Origin: Bdellovibrionales bacterium
Lineage (GTDB): Bacteria; Myxococcota; XYA12-FULL-58-9; SYDY01
Reading direction: 5' to 3'
Length of the DNA: 64,000 nucleotides
Assembly (NCBI GenBank): GCA_005801425.1
Contig: SYDY01000085.1
Coordinates: forward strand, 42,284-106,283
Shown here piece by piece: positions 1-9,133 of the stretch. The translations under genes were made by a program, and so were the position numbers. How positions within the stretch are numbered: the first letter of the stretch is position 1; each line of letters begins with the position of its first letter. The notes under the pieces are model-generated. The model was not told the DNA's origin. It was given only the letters and a program-made list of their open reading frames with translations, and ran no database searches.

Positions 1-1
1 T

Positions 2-1429
2 TTGATAGGCATCCCCGATGAATTGCTGTCCGGAAATTCGCCCGTAGGTGCTATGTGGCAAGCGATGTTACGTGCAGGGATCACGACGTCGGTGCTTGCC
101 GAGCAACTGCATTACGGGATCAGTGCGGGGTGGGGGATGGATCCCGACGAACAAGAGATTGTCGAGGAAGTATGGACCAACTGGCTGGGCTTGCACGGTG
201 CGTGGCCATCTGAACCTGCGCCCATGGTGTTACGCAAACGACCACTGCCTCCCCGAGAGAAAATACCGGGCGATAAGCCGAGCATCATTCCCCGACTGTT
301 TGATGCCATGCCGGAAAAACCTGACCGTGATCGCGAACGTATCATGCACCGTTTTGATACAGCCCATTCAGGATTTCGTGGGGCGGCCATGGCCCAAGAA
401 GTCGTGATTGCATGGCGTGGCGGATATGTGGAGCGGTTGCGTGAACCATGGGTTGAGACGGTGGTGCAAGTGATTCTGCGTGCGGCGCGTCCAGATGTCG
501 CGGTGTCGGTTTTTGGGAGCGATCTTAAGCATTACTTAGGTGCTGAACATCTTGCATTTGTGGCGGCTGTGGCAGGTACGGCACTTGCTGCTCTACTTAC
601 CAAAGAATTTGCGACGGTTGAGTCTGAGCCTGAGTCTGCGCGTGCTGCAAAAGAAGATGCCATCTTTCATGATGCCTTGGGGACAATGGTAAAGCCTGTG
701 ACCCCAGTAGGATTAGAAATGAAGGACAGGGGGATCCTTGGGGGGGCCGTTACGTCCGTTTCCGAAAAAACAAAAGATGCACTTGATGCTTCAACTTTTG
801 TACACCCTGTTTCCTCAAATGTTATTTCTGAAAAAAGTCGACGTCCCAAAGAAACGCTGGATCTCGAACTTTTATCTGGCGAAAGGATGAACAGTGATCC
901 GAGTCGTATTTTGCTGATGAAAGGCCGTGTACTTGAATATGATTTAAAGGCAGGTGATATCGAAACACGGGCGAAGGATTATTTGCTTACTGAACAACGT
1001 GATCGCCGTCGCGACATGCAATGGATGATTTTGGGTCGTCAATTGTTTTTAGAATTTGGCAATGTGCAGCCGCGCAATTTCCCCGGCAATGCAGGACTTG
1101 TGATCGATGGTATGGTGACTTTGGCGTTCGAACAACCCACATTTTCACGCTACTTGCACGATGTGGTGGTGCGATTGCCGCGTGATCCTCTCGCAAGCGC
1201 CGTGGCAGAGCGTTCGGTGAAGCACATCACCACGGCGGCGTTATCCGCACCTTGGCCTGACAGCGCTGCGTGGAGCCGTTTAACCCCCCAGATGCGTTTG
1301 GCGGTCTTTGTGATGGCTTTGGCCACGCGGTACGATGAGGCCGAACAACGTCGGTTGATGCAATTCGCAAGCCAAGTGGTGACCGGTGAGCCCCATGTCG
1401 TGAAACCCGTGTTTTTGACGCAAATTTGA
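2..1429 (+). CDS. Unrecognised protein, 5' end outside the window
   Basis: The frame is open to the left edge, so the 475 codons seen are probably not the whole gene; the TTG at position 2 need not be the true start. I do not recognise a family. The protein is mostly soluble, with one Ala-rich hydrophobic stretch (around residues 180-200), a low-complexity Ser/Thr/Glu middle (residues 200-290), and a helical C-terminus ending in an 'F-A-S-Q-V-V' segment. That C-terminal tail is repeated 3 kb downstream as a gene remnant (4473-4584), which shows that this gene belonged to a tandem paralogue pair. The 82 bp after the stop are AT-rich and lead into a lipoprotein gene on the same strand. Function unknown. 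Confidence 0.75.
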   Translation: MIGIPDELLSGNSPVGAMWQAMLRAGITTSVLAEQLHYGISAGWGMDPDEQEIVEEVWTNWLGLHGAWPSEPAPMVLRKRPLPPREKIPGDKPSIIPRLFDAMPEKPDRDRERIMHRFDTAHSGFRGAAMAQEVVIAWRGGYVERLREPWVETVVQVILRAARPDVAVSVFGSDLKHYLGAEHLAFVAAVAGTALAALLTKEFATVESEPESARAAKEDAIFHDALGTMVKPVTPVGLEMKDRGILGGAVTSVSEKTKDALDASTFVHPVSSNVISEKSRRPKETLDLELLSGERMNSDPSRILLMKGRVLEYDLKAGDIETRAKDYLLTEQRDRRRDMQWMILGRQLFLEFGNVQPRNFPGNAGLVIDGMVTLAFEQPTFSRYLHDVVVRLPRDPLASAVAERSVKHITTAALSAPWPDSAAWSRLTPQMRLAVFVMALATRYDEAEQRRLMQFASQVVTGEPHVVKPVFLTQI

Positions 1430-1511
1430 CCCATTTAACGGATGGTGCCGGGTATTCACTTTTTCATCATTTTTTTTTGCACTTTTTGATCTTTTCACTC
1501 AGAAATAGATC

Positions 1512-4475
1512 ATGATGTTACGGCGATTTACTCTTTTGGCACCCTTGATGTGTTTACTTTTTGAGACAGTTGCATGCGAAGGGGACAACACAGCAGAAAC
1601 ACGATCTTCAGATGAAGAGGCCCCATGCATTCCCGTGGATCGCCCCAACGACCACGATGGCGATGGCCTTGTCGATCACGATGACAATTGTCCCACTGTT
1701 CCCAATGCATCACAGACCCGAGCGGCACAACTCGCAGATACACAACGCACAGATCTTACCTCGCGATCCGAAGGCGATGCGTGTGCCATCAAAAGCATTG
1801 AACTCGGAGCACGCCACGGATGCTTTCTCACCTATGCGGGAGGCATGAAATGCTGGGGCCATAACGCTCATGGTCAAATTGCGACGGGCGATCCCTACTC
1901 GAGAGGTAAAGATACCATATTACTCAATGATCAACTCCCGTGGATTGATGCTGGAAGCAGCATCAAAGACATGGCATTGGGCCCGAATCATACGTGCATC
2001 GTGTTAACCAACCAAAAGATTAAATGCTGGGGAAAAGGTGACGCGGGCTTACTTGGAGACATCTCGGATGAGAAAATAGGGGATCACTATGGAGACGACT
2101 ACAGTGAAACAATCACAAAAGCACCAGCACAAGAAATTCGTGATGAAACAGCGAATGAGACAGTGATCGACATCACAGCCGGTGAGAACACCACGTGCAT
2201 GTTGATCCACAATGAAAACAATGAAGAAAACAGAATTAAATGTTTTAATGATGAAGGCGTTGCCATAGTCATCGAACAAGCACCAACAACGATTGATCGT
2301 ATCGATCTTCGAAATCAACACATATGCGCATGGTCAAGCACAGAGACGAACAATAGCAGCGTACGTTGCTGGGGTGTCAATTCAGAAGGTCAGTTGGGCA
2401 CCAATTCTAGAGACGACAAAGATGTTCCCACCGTACTCTCCGCGCATTCAATGAACAGTATCGCACAAATTATCACTGGCCGGTCCGCCAGCACATGCGC
2501 TATTTACGGTGATGGGAAAATGGGATGCTGGGGAAGCAATGCTAACGGCATCCTCGGACGCGACAATGATAATAGCGGCGTGGGCTATGAGGATGGCGAT
2601 TACAGTATGGAGAATATTATACAGATAACATTCGAGGCTGAAGGAACAACACGTGTTCTCCAGGCCAGTATTGGATCAGAACACGTTTGTTCTATTTATG
2701 ATCACACCGTAGCTACTTCGACGCTACGCAAAGTGAAATGCTGGGGGCGCAACGAAAATTTTAGAACATGGCCCAATCAGTCCACAGATAATATCGGAGA
2801 TGATGAAAATCGCTCTATTCAAGATGCGATAAGTCTTGATGCATCCATGTTGGATGGCATGATGCCGGTCCAAATCAAAACCGGCGATGGTTTCACATGC
2901 TTGCTTCGCAATGACAATCGCATCCATTGTTGGGGTTCAAACAACGAGGCACAACTTGGCGTAGGCTCTAAGCGAGATAGAGAACCAACCCTCATGCTTC
3001 AGTATGTTAAAACCGGACTTAACCCCGCACTGCCGCATGATGAGGACGATCTGGACACCGATGGTATTCCATACGTATGCGACAACTGCCCTACAGTGTA
3101 CAATCCCGATCAATCGCAAGCCATGCAAGCACAAGACACATCGCGTACCGAATTGCCTCAATTGGGGTTAGGTGATGCGTGTGCGATCAAGAAAGTTGAT
3201 GCCAATCGTGAACAAGCATGCGTCTTACTTTACAGCGGTGCTCTGAAATGTTGGGGCAATAAAGATAACGGTGCTTTAACGTATCTTGCAGAAGACCATA
3301 TAGGTTTACACCCCGAGCATATGGGCATCAACCTGCCCTTTGTGAATACAGGCGACCCCGTACGTGATATTGCACTTGGTCATGATCACACATGTGCAGT
3401 CTTTTATAATGGTAAAATCAAATGTTGGGGTGAAAATAACGATTATGCCCTAGGGCAACTCAACCCCCAACAAAGTGATATTCATGATGACAATAATTTC
3501 GGTGATAATCCTTACGATTTTGTTTCACAATTGGGTTGGATTGAAATCCGTTCAGAGCCTAGACACCAGCGGGTATCATCGATTGCGGCCGGAGAACTCG
3601 CAACATGTGCAACCGTGCAAGATACGCGCTCAGGGTACAGCAATTACGTCACATGCTGGGGAACACAAGATGAAGGCATTCTAGGACGCGGTTTCGATCA
3701 TGATGTCAGTGGCATGTTTGCAACGACATTACCCCTCGCGTTTATCTCTGAAAATGTGGATCATGTGCATCTCAAAAGGCGACATGCCTATGCATGGTCA
3801 TCAAGCACCCAAAGTGCCGATGATATCGCATGCTGGGGACGCAATGATGATTCAATACTCGCCCGAAAAACATTCCGAAGCATTCCAGGCATGCCTGAAT
3901 TTAATGTACCTCTTGATGATGTTGAAAAAATCGTCACAGGCTATTCGCACACATGTGGCATCTATGACCAAGGAAAAATTGCGTGCTGGGGCCATGATGA
4001 CCATGGAAAACTTGGCGACGACAACAATGAGACCTCGTGGCGTGATGATGATGAGTTTGTTCTTATCCCTGTCATTTTAGAGGGCGAAGGAACAACACGC
4101 GTTTGGGATGCTGCGCTGACCAATGACGCAACCTGCGCCATCTATGAACACACAACAGGCAATGCAACACAAAAGAAGATCAAATGTTGGGGAAGCAATA
4201 GTGACGAGCGTTCCTACCCATTAAGTTCCGATAAAAAATATGGGGAAGAATCTTCAGCACCTGTCCGCGATGCACCTTCACTGACATTCACCAACATCAT
4301 CGGTGATGTAGACCCCATCCACATCGCGGCCGGCGAGAGACATTATTGCGTCCTTCGAGCTGACAATCACATTTCGTGCTGGGGCGATAACAACAATGGA
4401 TCTCTTGGCCTTGGAGCCGATTTTGATTTCCTAAGGCATATTCCCTACCTGACGCTCGATCTGGGGCTTCGCTAA
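1512..4475 (+). CDS. Lipoprotein with internally duplicated TSP3 + RCC1-repeat modules
   Basis: This 987-residue protein begins with a lipoprotein signal peptide whose lipobox Cys is at about residue 22 (TVAC), so it should be lipid-anchored. It then carries two similar halves. Each half opens with an Asp-rich thrombospondin-type-3 motif (D-x-D-x-D-G ... DNCPT; about residues 45-60 and 510-535) expected to bind calcium, followed by 'GDACAIK'. A run of RCC1-like blades follows, each marked by a 'CWG' with Asn/Gly after it. The RCC1 family folds as a seven-bladed propeller used for protein binding, and each half could form one propeller. Two adjacent ATG codons open the frame (1512 and 1515). 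Function is unknown; surface binding is an inference. The stop codon lies 1 bp before a paralogue remnant. Confidence 0.85.
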   Translation: MMLRRFTLLAPLMCLLFETVACEGDNTAETRSSDEEAPCIPVDRPNDHDGDGLVDHDDNCPTVPNASQTRAAQLADTQRTDLTSRSEGDACAIKSIELGARHGCFLTYAGGMKCWGHNAHGQIATGDPYSRGKDTILLNDQLPWIDAGSSIKDMALGPNHTCIVLTNQKIKCWGKGDAGLLGDISDEKIGDHYGDDYSETITKAPAQEIRDETANETVIDITAGENTTCMLIHNENNEENRIKCFNDEGVAIVIEQAPTTIDRIDLRNQHICAWSSTETNNSSVRCWGVNSEGQLGTNSRDDKDVPTVLSAHSMNSIAQIITGRSASTCAIYGDGKMGCWGSNANGILGRDNDNSGVGYEDGDYSMENIIQITFEAEGTTRVLQASIGSEHVCSIYDHTVATSTLRKVKCWGRNENFRTWPNQSTDNIGDDENRSIQDAISLDASMLDGMMPVQIKTGDGFTCLLRNDNRIHCWGSNNEAQLGVGSKRDREPTLMLQYVKTGLNPALPHDEDDLDTDGIPYVCDNCPTVYNPDQSQAMQAQDTSRTELPQLGLGDACAIKKVDANREQACVLLYSGALKCWGNKDNGALTYLAEDHIGLHPEHMGINLPFVNTGDPVRDIALGHDHTCAVFYNGKIKCWGENNDYALGQLNPQQSDIHDDNNFGDNPYDFVSQLGWIEIRSEPRHQRVSSIAAGELATCATVQDTRSGYSNYVTCWGTQDEGILGRGFDHDVSGMFATTLPLAFISENVDHVHLKRRHAYAWSSSTQSADDIACWGRNDDSILARKTFRSIPGMPEFNVPLDDVEKIVTGYSHTCGIYDQGKIACWGHDDHGKLGDDNNETSWRDDDEFVLIPVILEGEGTTRVWDAALTNDATCAIYEHTTGNATQKKIKCWGSNSDERSYPLSSDKKYGEESSAPVRDAPSLTFTNIIGDVDPIHIAAGERHYCVLRADNHISCWGDNNNGSLGLGADFDFLRHIPYLTLDLGLR

Positions 4476-4584
4476 GGCAACGCGCTACGATGAGGCGATT
4501 CAACGCCGATTAATGCAATTCGCAAGCCAAGTGGTCATGGGGGAGCCCCATGTGGTGAAACCTGTGTATTTGACCCAGAGTTAA
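4473..4584 (+). pseudogene. 3'-terminal remnant of a paralogue of the gene at 2-1429
   Basis: From 4477 to the TAA at 4582-4584, 35 codons align with the last codons of the first gene (1318-1429). About 81% of bases match. Of the 16 differing sense codons, 12 are synonymous and 4 change the residue, so the segment evolved as coding sequence before truncation. It starts immediately after the RCC1 lipoprotein stop and lies in a different frame. No start codon or body remains. This looks like a tandem paralogue whose body was replaced by the RCC1 gene. Confidence 0.85.
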
Positions 4585-4619
4585 CCCCGATTTGTTCCAG
4601 TAATTTATGGTATTGTGGG

Positions 4620-4625
4620 TACACT
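4620..4625 (+). promoter_or_regulatory. -10-like TACACT in GGGTACACTT, 7 nt before ATG
   Basis: The same GGGTACACTT precedes the paralogous gene at 6171. The spacing would place transcription start at or next to the ATG at 4633, i.e. a leaderless mRNA. No Shine-Dalgarno is visible. Confidence 0.5.
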
Positions 4626-4632
4626 TTTCCCC

Positions 4633-6114
4633 ATGTGTGCTGCCATTTCACGCTCTGAGCCCCAGGATAGCCGCATTACACGCGCTGCCGCAGTTGTGAC
4701 CGAGGTTTCTACCGCAGCGTTCGGCGTTGGCCTTGTCAGCGTGAGCTTGCCCCAGCTGTTAGAAAAATCAGGCCGTGTTCTGTTTCATGAATTGGCCCAC
4801 TGGCGTGGTTATGGCGCGGTGTGCGGTTTCGATCCAACGCCATATCTCCATGATTTTTGTGGCCCGCGCCAAATTGTTTATCCAACGCGCCATGGACCGC
4901 CTGCCTGTTCGATCATCACCCAATTCGTTCTTTACACCAAGGAGCACGGTGCCGCCTGGAGCGTTTGGCAAGCGATGACATTTGGCAATTTGAGCACGAC
5001 GCCTATCATGGATCAATTTCCAAATGAGTATTTTGATGGTCTTGCTATGTACGGGAAGGCGGAAGAAACGTGCAATATGACAAGCAGTGCGCTTGGACGC
5101 CGATTGGGATGGGCCGATTCGAACGCTTACTATATGCTTAGCGGTGTTTTTTGCGATGCAGCTTTGTTTACTTCGACGGCTTTCTTGATGGGATATGCTT
5201 CTGGGGCGGCATTACGTTCCGCGCATTATAAAACCCCGAGCCAGCGTGCTTATGCTTACGCTGCACTCATTTCGCTTGGCGCTTCTCTCCATCTGTCCAT
5301 TGTCGGCGCATTTTCCATACACGGGAATGCTTCTACGGATTATACCGATATCCGAAGTGCTGCAAAAATTCTCGCTGTGGATCGTGGGGATGATGCGGAC
5401 GATTTGCGAAAGACATTTCTTACTTTGTTGACGCTCCCTCCATTGATTGCGCCGATACTGGGACTTGTGGCTGCATGGGGCAACAGTCCAATCAATGTGT
5501 CCGACGACCTACGGCATTCGTTGGGAATTGAAGAAAAAAACACATGGTCGCAAACGATCATTTCATTCTCCTATCCATTGGCCATGATGTTGCCTGTGTG
5601 GGGCCTTATGGAAGACACCAAAATAATCTCGCATGATGCAGGTCAAAGCGTCGATGCGCTGGCGCTTGTGGTCGGTGCTGCGACGAGCATTGCCGTATTG
5701 GCAAGCAACGGTCGTCGCCAATGCACGACAGCGATGGCTCCGGTTCCAGTGCCCACGGTGATTCGTGTTTTGCGCGGTCTTGAAGATACTTGCAATCTCA
5801 CCGCGGGGATTTCTTTTATCGCAGCGGCAGCCAGAGAGCTTCAGGGACCACCGAATAAGCAATCCGTCGAATCGGCGTTTGGATTAAATCCTGATTATCT
5901 TGTGGCCATAAGTGCCACAGCCGCAGGTTGGGTCCTGGGTGCCGCCCGTGGATTGATGGAGCGCCGTTTTGTGCGTCAGCATGCGGCTGCTTTGCGCGTG
6001 GGGCGGGTCGAAGCACCAAACCCCGCACCAGTCGTTGCGCCAAACCATGTGCCGCATCATGTGTTCGAAATCGATGTGGATGCTGTGATGTCGCGGAATG
6101 AATCCGATGTGTGA
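4633..6114 (+). CDS. Multi-pass membrane protein with HExxH motif (copy 1)
   Basis: A 493-residue integral membrane protein with about seven or eight hydrophobic segments. Near residue 52 it has 'HELAHW', an HExxH sequence of the zinc-metallopeptidase type, just after the first hydrophobic segment. A conserved block with C-G-F-D-P and R-Q-I-V-Y-P-T follows. The neighbour at 6171-7901 is a close paralogue that keeps the motif as HEMSHW. The ATG at 4633 was chosen over a GTG at 4615 because it lines up with the paralogue start and with the shared GGGTACACTT upstream. A membrane-embedded metalloprotease is possible, but no third zinc ligand motif could be assigned and the family is not recognised. 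The C-terminal 40 residues are Pro/Val-rich. Confidence 0.8.
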   Translation: MCAAISRSEPQDSRITRAAAVVTEVSTAAFGVGLVSVSLPQLLEKSGRVLFHELAHWRGYGAVCGFDPTPYLHDFCGPRQIVYPTRHGPPACSIITQFVLYTKEHGAAWSVWQAMTFGNLSTTPIMDQFPNEYFDGLAMYGKAEETCNMTSSALGRRLGWADSNAYYMLSGVFCDAALFTSTAFLMGYASGAALRSAHYKTPSQRAYAYAALISLGASLHLSIVGAFSIHGNASTDYTDIRSAAKILAVDRGDDADDLRKTFLTLLTLPPLIAPILGLVAAWGNSPINVSDDLRHSLGIEEKNTWSQTIISFSYPLAMMLPVWGLMEDTKIISHDAGQSVDALALVVGAATSIAVLASNGRRQCTTAMAPVPVPTVIRVLRGLEDTCNLTAGISFIAAAARELQGPPNKQSVESAFGLNPDYLVAISATAAGWVLGAARGLMERRFVRQHAAALRVGRVEAPNPAPVVAPNHVPHHVFEIDVDAVMSRNESDV

Positions 6115-6155
6115 TGTGCAAGTGAAGTATTCATAGCGCCGCCGCGTATCGCGGG

Positions 6156-6161
6156 TACACT
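6156..6161 (+). promoter_or_regulatory. -10-like TACACT in GGGTACACTT, 9 nt before ATG
   Basis: Same decamer as at 4617-4626, upstream of the second HExxH paralogue. The spacing implies a leaderless or near-leaderless transcript from 6171. Confidence 0.5.
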
Positions 6162-6170
6162 TAACGTTAG

Positions 6171-7901
6171 ATGTCCAGGATTGTTCGCCACCACGCCCAG
6201 GATAGCAGTGCTGCTAAAACGGTTGCCAAGGTATCCGCAGAGGTTGTGACCACGTTGGCGGGCACGGGCCTTGTGTGTGTGGGTGTGCCCCGTGTGGTCG
6301 ACAGGGCTGCGGTGATACTGTTGCACGAAATGTCCCACTGGGCGGGATATGCAGCGGTATGCGGTTTTGATCCACGCCCTTATCTCACCGATTTTTGTGA
6401 CCCGCGGCAAATTGTTTATCCCACGAGAGATGGCCCTCCCAGCTGTTCGCTGATGACCGAATTTCTTCTTTACGCCAAGGAGCATGGTGCGGGGTGGAGT
6501 ATTTGGCAAGTGATGACATATGGCTCAATCAGCGACACACCCATCAAGGATCAGTTCGCCGGTGATGTTTTTTCGGGTCTTGCTTTGTATCGTGCAGCCG
6601 GAGATCGCAATATCACCAGCAGTGCCCTTGGGTCCCGGCTGGGCGTGGTTGATGCAGAGGCTTATTACACGCTCAGCGGTGTATTTTCGGATGCCATCTT
6701 GACGACTTCCATGGCTTTTGTACTGGGACATGCTGCGGGTGTGGCATTTCGTGGAGCCAGCCGTGAAACATTGGGTGAGCGTGCACATGGCTATGCAGGC
6801 GGTATCCTGTTTTTGGCCGGTCTCCATTTTGGTATTCTTGCCGTAGAAACCACGTTCAAAAATGCATCAACAGACAGCAGCGATATTCAAAAGGCGGCAA
6901 TAGGCTTGGCTGTGGATCGTGGGGCTGATGCGGACGCTTTGAAGGGAACATTGCTCGCGATATTGCTCATTCCGCCGCTTGTTGCCCCGATGCTGGGACT
7001 TGCGGTGGCGTGGAGAAACAGCCCAGTCACTTTATCGGATCGCGGCATGTCCAGACTGCTTCTCCAGGCGGCACGGGATGAACAGCATCCTGAACATACA
7101 CGTGCACGAGAGATGCTTGATTCAGTGGGTGAGGATGTGCCGCATGAGATCTTTGTGGAGAGGGTTTCGGAACGTCTTGCAAAAAATCCGGCACTGGCGC
7201 GTGCCTTGATCGAGGCGTTACAAACTTCTTTGGGGATTGAAAATCAAAATACCTGGGCCAAAACGACCATGTCGATGACCTATCCGTTGGCCATGATGTT
7301 GCCTGCATGGCACTTTTTAGAAAATGCCAATGCCATGCCTCATGAAGTGGGTCAAACGGCTGATGTTCTGGCGATTGCAGTGGGCGGTATCACGGCTGCG
7401 AGCCTGGTGTTAAGCCATGGGCAGCGTTTCTTCGCACAAGACGTAAAGCCTCCAGCATCGATGACGGTTCGTGTTTTGCGTGGCTTGGAAGATACGTGCA
7501 TGTTAACCGCAGGGATCTCTTTTGTGGCTGCGGGAGTTCGCGGGTTGCAGGGGCCTCCCGGCGAGCAATCGGTTGAATCGGCATTGGGATGGAACCCTGA
7601 TTATGTGGTGGGTGTTGCTGCAACCGCCGCAGGATGGATTTTTGGTGCGGCCCGTGGATTCTTGGAACGCCGTTCTGTACGTGCGCACGTGGATCAGATG
7701 CGTGTGCCGAGGCGTGTGCGTGTACCGGAGCCTGAATCAGTACCAGTGCCAGTGCCTGTACCAGTACCCGTCTTAGAGTCAGCATCCGTTGTCGCTGGTG
7801 TGCCCGCTCCTATGGCGGTGAATGGTATGGTTGTGATTGATCTGGATGATGTGGTGGGCGCTACTCCTGAATTTCTTCAAGGGCATGAGTCCGAAGTGTG
7901 A
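6171..7901 (+). CDS. Multi-pass membrane protein with HExxH motif (copy 2)
   Basis: This 576-residue paralogue of the preceding gene shares the HExxH segment (HEMSHW, near residue 50), the C-G-F-D-P block, several membrane segments and the C-terminal 'RVLRGLEDTC..LTAGISF' block. It differs by an insertion of about 60 charged, helical residues (roughly 285-350) between membrane segments, and by a Pro-Val repeat tail (around residues 520-535). The tandem arrangement shows local gene duplication. A zinc-dependent membrane protease is the first hypothesis because of HExxH, but the substrate and family are unknown. It ends just before the AlkC-like gene. Confidence 0.8.
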   Translation: MSRIVRHHAQDSSAAKTVAKVSAEVVTTLAGTGLVCVGVPRVVDRAAVILLHEMSHWAGYAAVCGFDPRPYLTDFCDPRQIVYPTRDGPPSCSLMTEFLLYAKEHGAGWSIWQVMTYGSISDTPIKDQFAGDVFSGLALYRAAGDRNITSSALGSRLGVVDAEAYYTLSGVFSDAILTTSMAFVLGHAAGVAFRGASRETLGERAHGYAGGILFLAGLHFGILAVETTFKNASTDSSDIQKAAIGLAVDRGADADALKGTLLAILLIPPLVAPMLGLAVAWRNSPVTLSDRGMSRLLLQAARDEQHPEHTRAREMLDSVGEDVPHEIFVERVSERLAKNPALARALIEALQTSLGIENQNTWAKTTMSMTYPLAMMLPAWHFLENANAMPHEVGQTADVLAIAVGGITAASLVLSHGQRFFAQDVKPPASMTVRVLRGLEDTCMLTAGISFVAAGVRGLQGPPGEQSVESALGWNPDYVVGVAATAAGWIFGAARGFLERRSVRAHVDQMRVPRRVRVPEPESVPVPVPVPVPVLESASVVAGVPAPMAVNGMVVIDLDDVVGATPEFLQGHESEV

Positions 7902-7930
7902 TCTGGTCGCTTTTATGCTATTTCAAGCGC

Positions 7931-8686
7931 ATGACCAAACGCAAAGGCGCTCGTTCGCGCGCCGATGTTTCTCCTGAGATTTTGCGCGAACTCAATCAAG
8001 GCACTGTCGAAACGGCAACGTTATCAGAAGCGTTGGTTATCGATTTCGAAATTCTTGCGCGAAACGTAGGGATCTCCGTGGGATCCCTTGAAGGACTTGG
8101 TATTTTAAAACGCATGCGTGCTGTGGGTGCTGCCATTGAAAACTGGAAGATCTACGCATCACATCCCTCGGACACCGTACGAGGTTGGGCAGCTTTTGCG
8201 GTTGTCTCCGAACCGGATCTTGCCTTTATGCAAAAGCTCAAAGCCATGCGCCATTTTGCGGCCGATCCTCATTTTGGTGTGCGCGAATGGGCATGGCTTG
8301 CACTGCGTGATGACGTCGCGAAGCATCTGGTCATGGCGCTCAAACTTTTGATGCCGTGGGCCCAGGATCCTGATCCGAATATTCGTCGTTTTGCGTCGGA
8401 AGTGACAAGGCCGCGTGGTGTGTGGTGCGCACATATTGTGGCGCTTAAAAATGAACCCGAGCGTGCGCAACATATTTTAGAAACACTGCGCGCCGATGAC
8501 TCAAAATACGTGCGTGACTCGGTGGCCAATTGGCTCAACGATGCGAGCAAAACAAAATCCGAATGGGTGATTGCACTTGTGAAACGTTGGGAGCGTGAAT
8601 CGCCTTGTCCTGAAACCCACGCGATTGCAAAACGTGCGTTGCGAAGTGTGGCGCAGCTTCGTTTTACTGGAAAAGATTTCCAATAA
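7931..8686 (+). CDS. DNA alkylation repair protein, AlkC-like HEAT-repeat family
   Basis: A 251-residue all-helical protein matching the AlkC/AlkD-type HEAT-repeat DNA glycosylase group (COG4335-like). Recognisable blocks are 'VRGWAAFAV', 'ADPHFGVREWAWLAL', 'NIRRFASEVTRPRGVW' and 'YVRDSVANWLNDASK'. Members recognise alkylated bases without flipping them and excise 3-methyladenine-type lesions. The ATG at 7931 was preferred; an upstream GTG at 7898 overlaps the previous stop and would add 11 residues. Length fits the family. The gene follows the HExxH pair closely and may be cotranscribed. Confidence 0.85.
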   Translation: MTKRKGARSRADVSPEILRELNQGTVETATLSEALVIDFEILARNVGISVGSLEGLGILKRMRAVGAAIENWKIYASHPSDTVRGWAAFAVVSEPDLAFMQKLKAMRHFAADPHFGVREWAWLALRDDVAKHLVMALKLLMPWAQDPDPNIRRFASEVTRPRGVWCAHIVALKNEPERAQHILETLRADDSKYVRDSVANWLNDASKTKSEWVIALVKRWERESPCPETHAIAKRALRSVAQLRFTGKDFQ

Positions 8687-8800
8687 AAAAAATGATACAC
8701 GTATTGATGATCGCAATGAAATGGGCAACAAACCAGGAATATAACCGATTTATTAGATGTACTTATTTGCCTGGCCGCCTGTGACACGTGGAGAATTCTC

Positions 8801-9091
8801 ATGGCCAATCCAGTAGGTCCTATTGCCAATCATCAGAGTGTCAATAAAATTCCAACCCTACAAAATACGGCGGTGAATGCAACGCTATTTCAAAATGCCA
8901 ATGTAACGACGACAGGCGTGACGACACCTCTGGGTGTTCAGCTGCCGATACAAGCCACTGTCAAAGAGCGAAGTGTTCAAAATATGCCGGTGTTTGAAAC
9001 AACCGAGCATAAAGTGGGAAACGACGAGAATAACGGTTGTTGCGCTGCATTGTGTTTGTTTGCTCTTTGCGCGGCAGCGGCCAAGAAGTAA
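8801..9091 (+). CDS. Small protein with Cys-rich hydrophobic C-terminus
   Basis: A 96-residue protein with a GGAGA ribosome-binding site ten bases before the ATG. The first 75 residues are polar and rich in Asn, Thr, Val and Gln with no predicted signal peptide. The last 18 residues form a Cys-containing hydrophobic patch (GCCAALCLF) ending in Lys-Lys. Such a tail could anchor the protein in a membrane or carry acylation or metal, but no family is recognised. The 114-bp region upstream is AT-rich and could hold its promoter. Confidence 0.65.
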   Translation: MANPVGPIANHQSVNKIPTLQNTAVNATLFQNANVTTTGVTTPLGVQLPIQATVKERSVQNMPVFETTEHKVGNDENNGCCAALCLFALCAAAAKK

Positions 9092-9133
9092 TTCAATTGG
9101 CTTTTGACATAAATCGCGCTAAGCCCAGCCCCC

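Noticed and set aside
1318-4584. Integrative element with att sites at the gene 3' end
   Set aside because: The two tails differ by about 19%, mostly at synonymous positions, which fits diverged paralogues rather than recently duplicated att sites. No integrase is present.
9104-9109. TTGACA as a -35 box for the DTW gene
   Set aside because: No acceptable -10 hexamer lies 16-18 bp downstream before the start codon.
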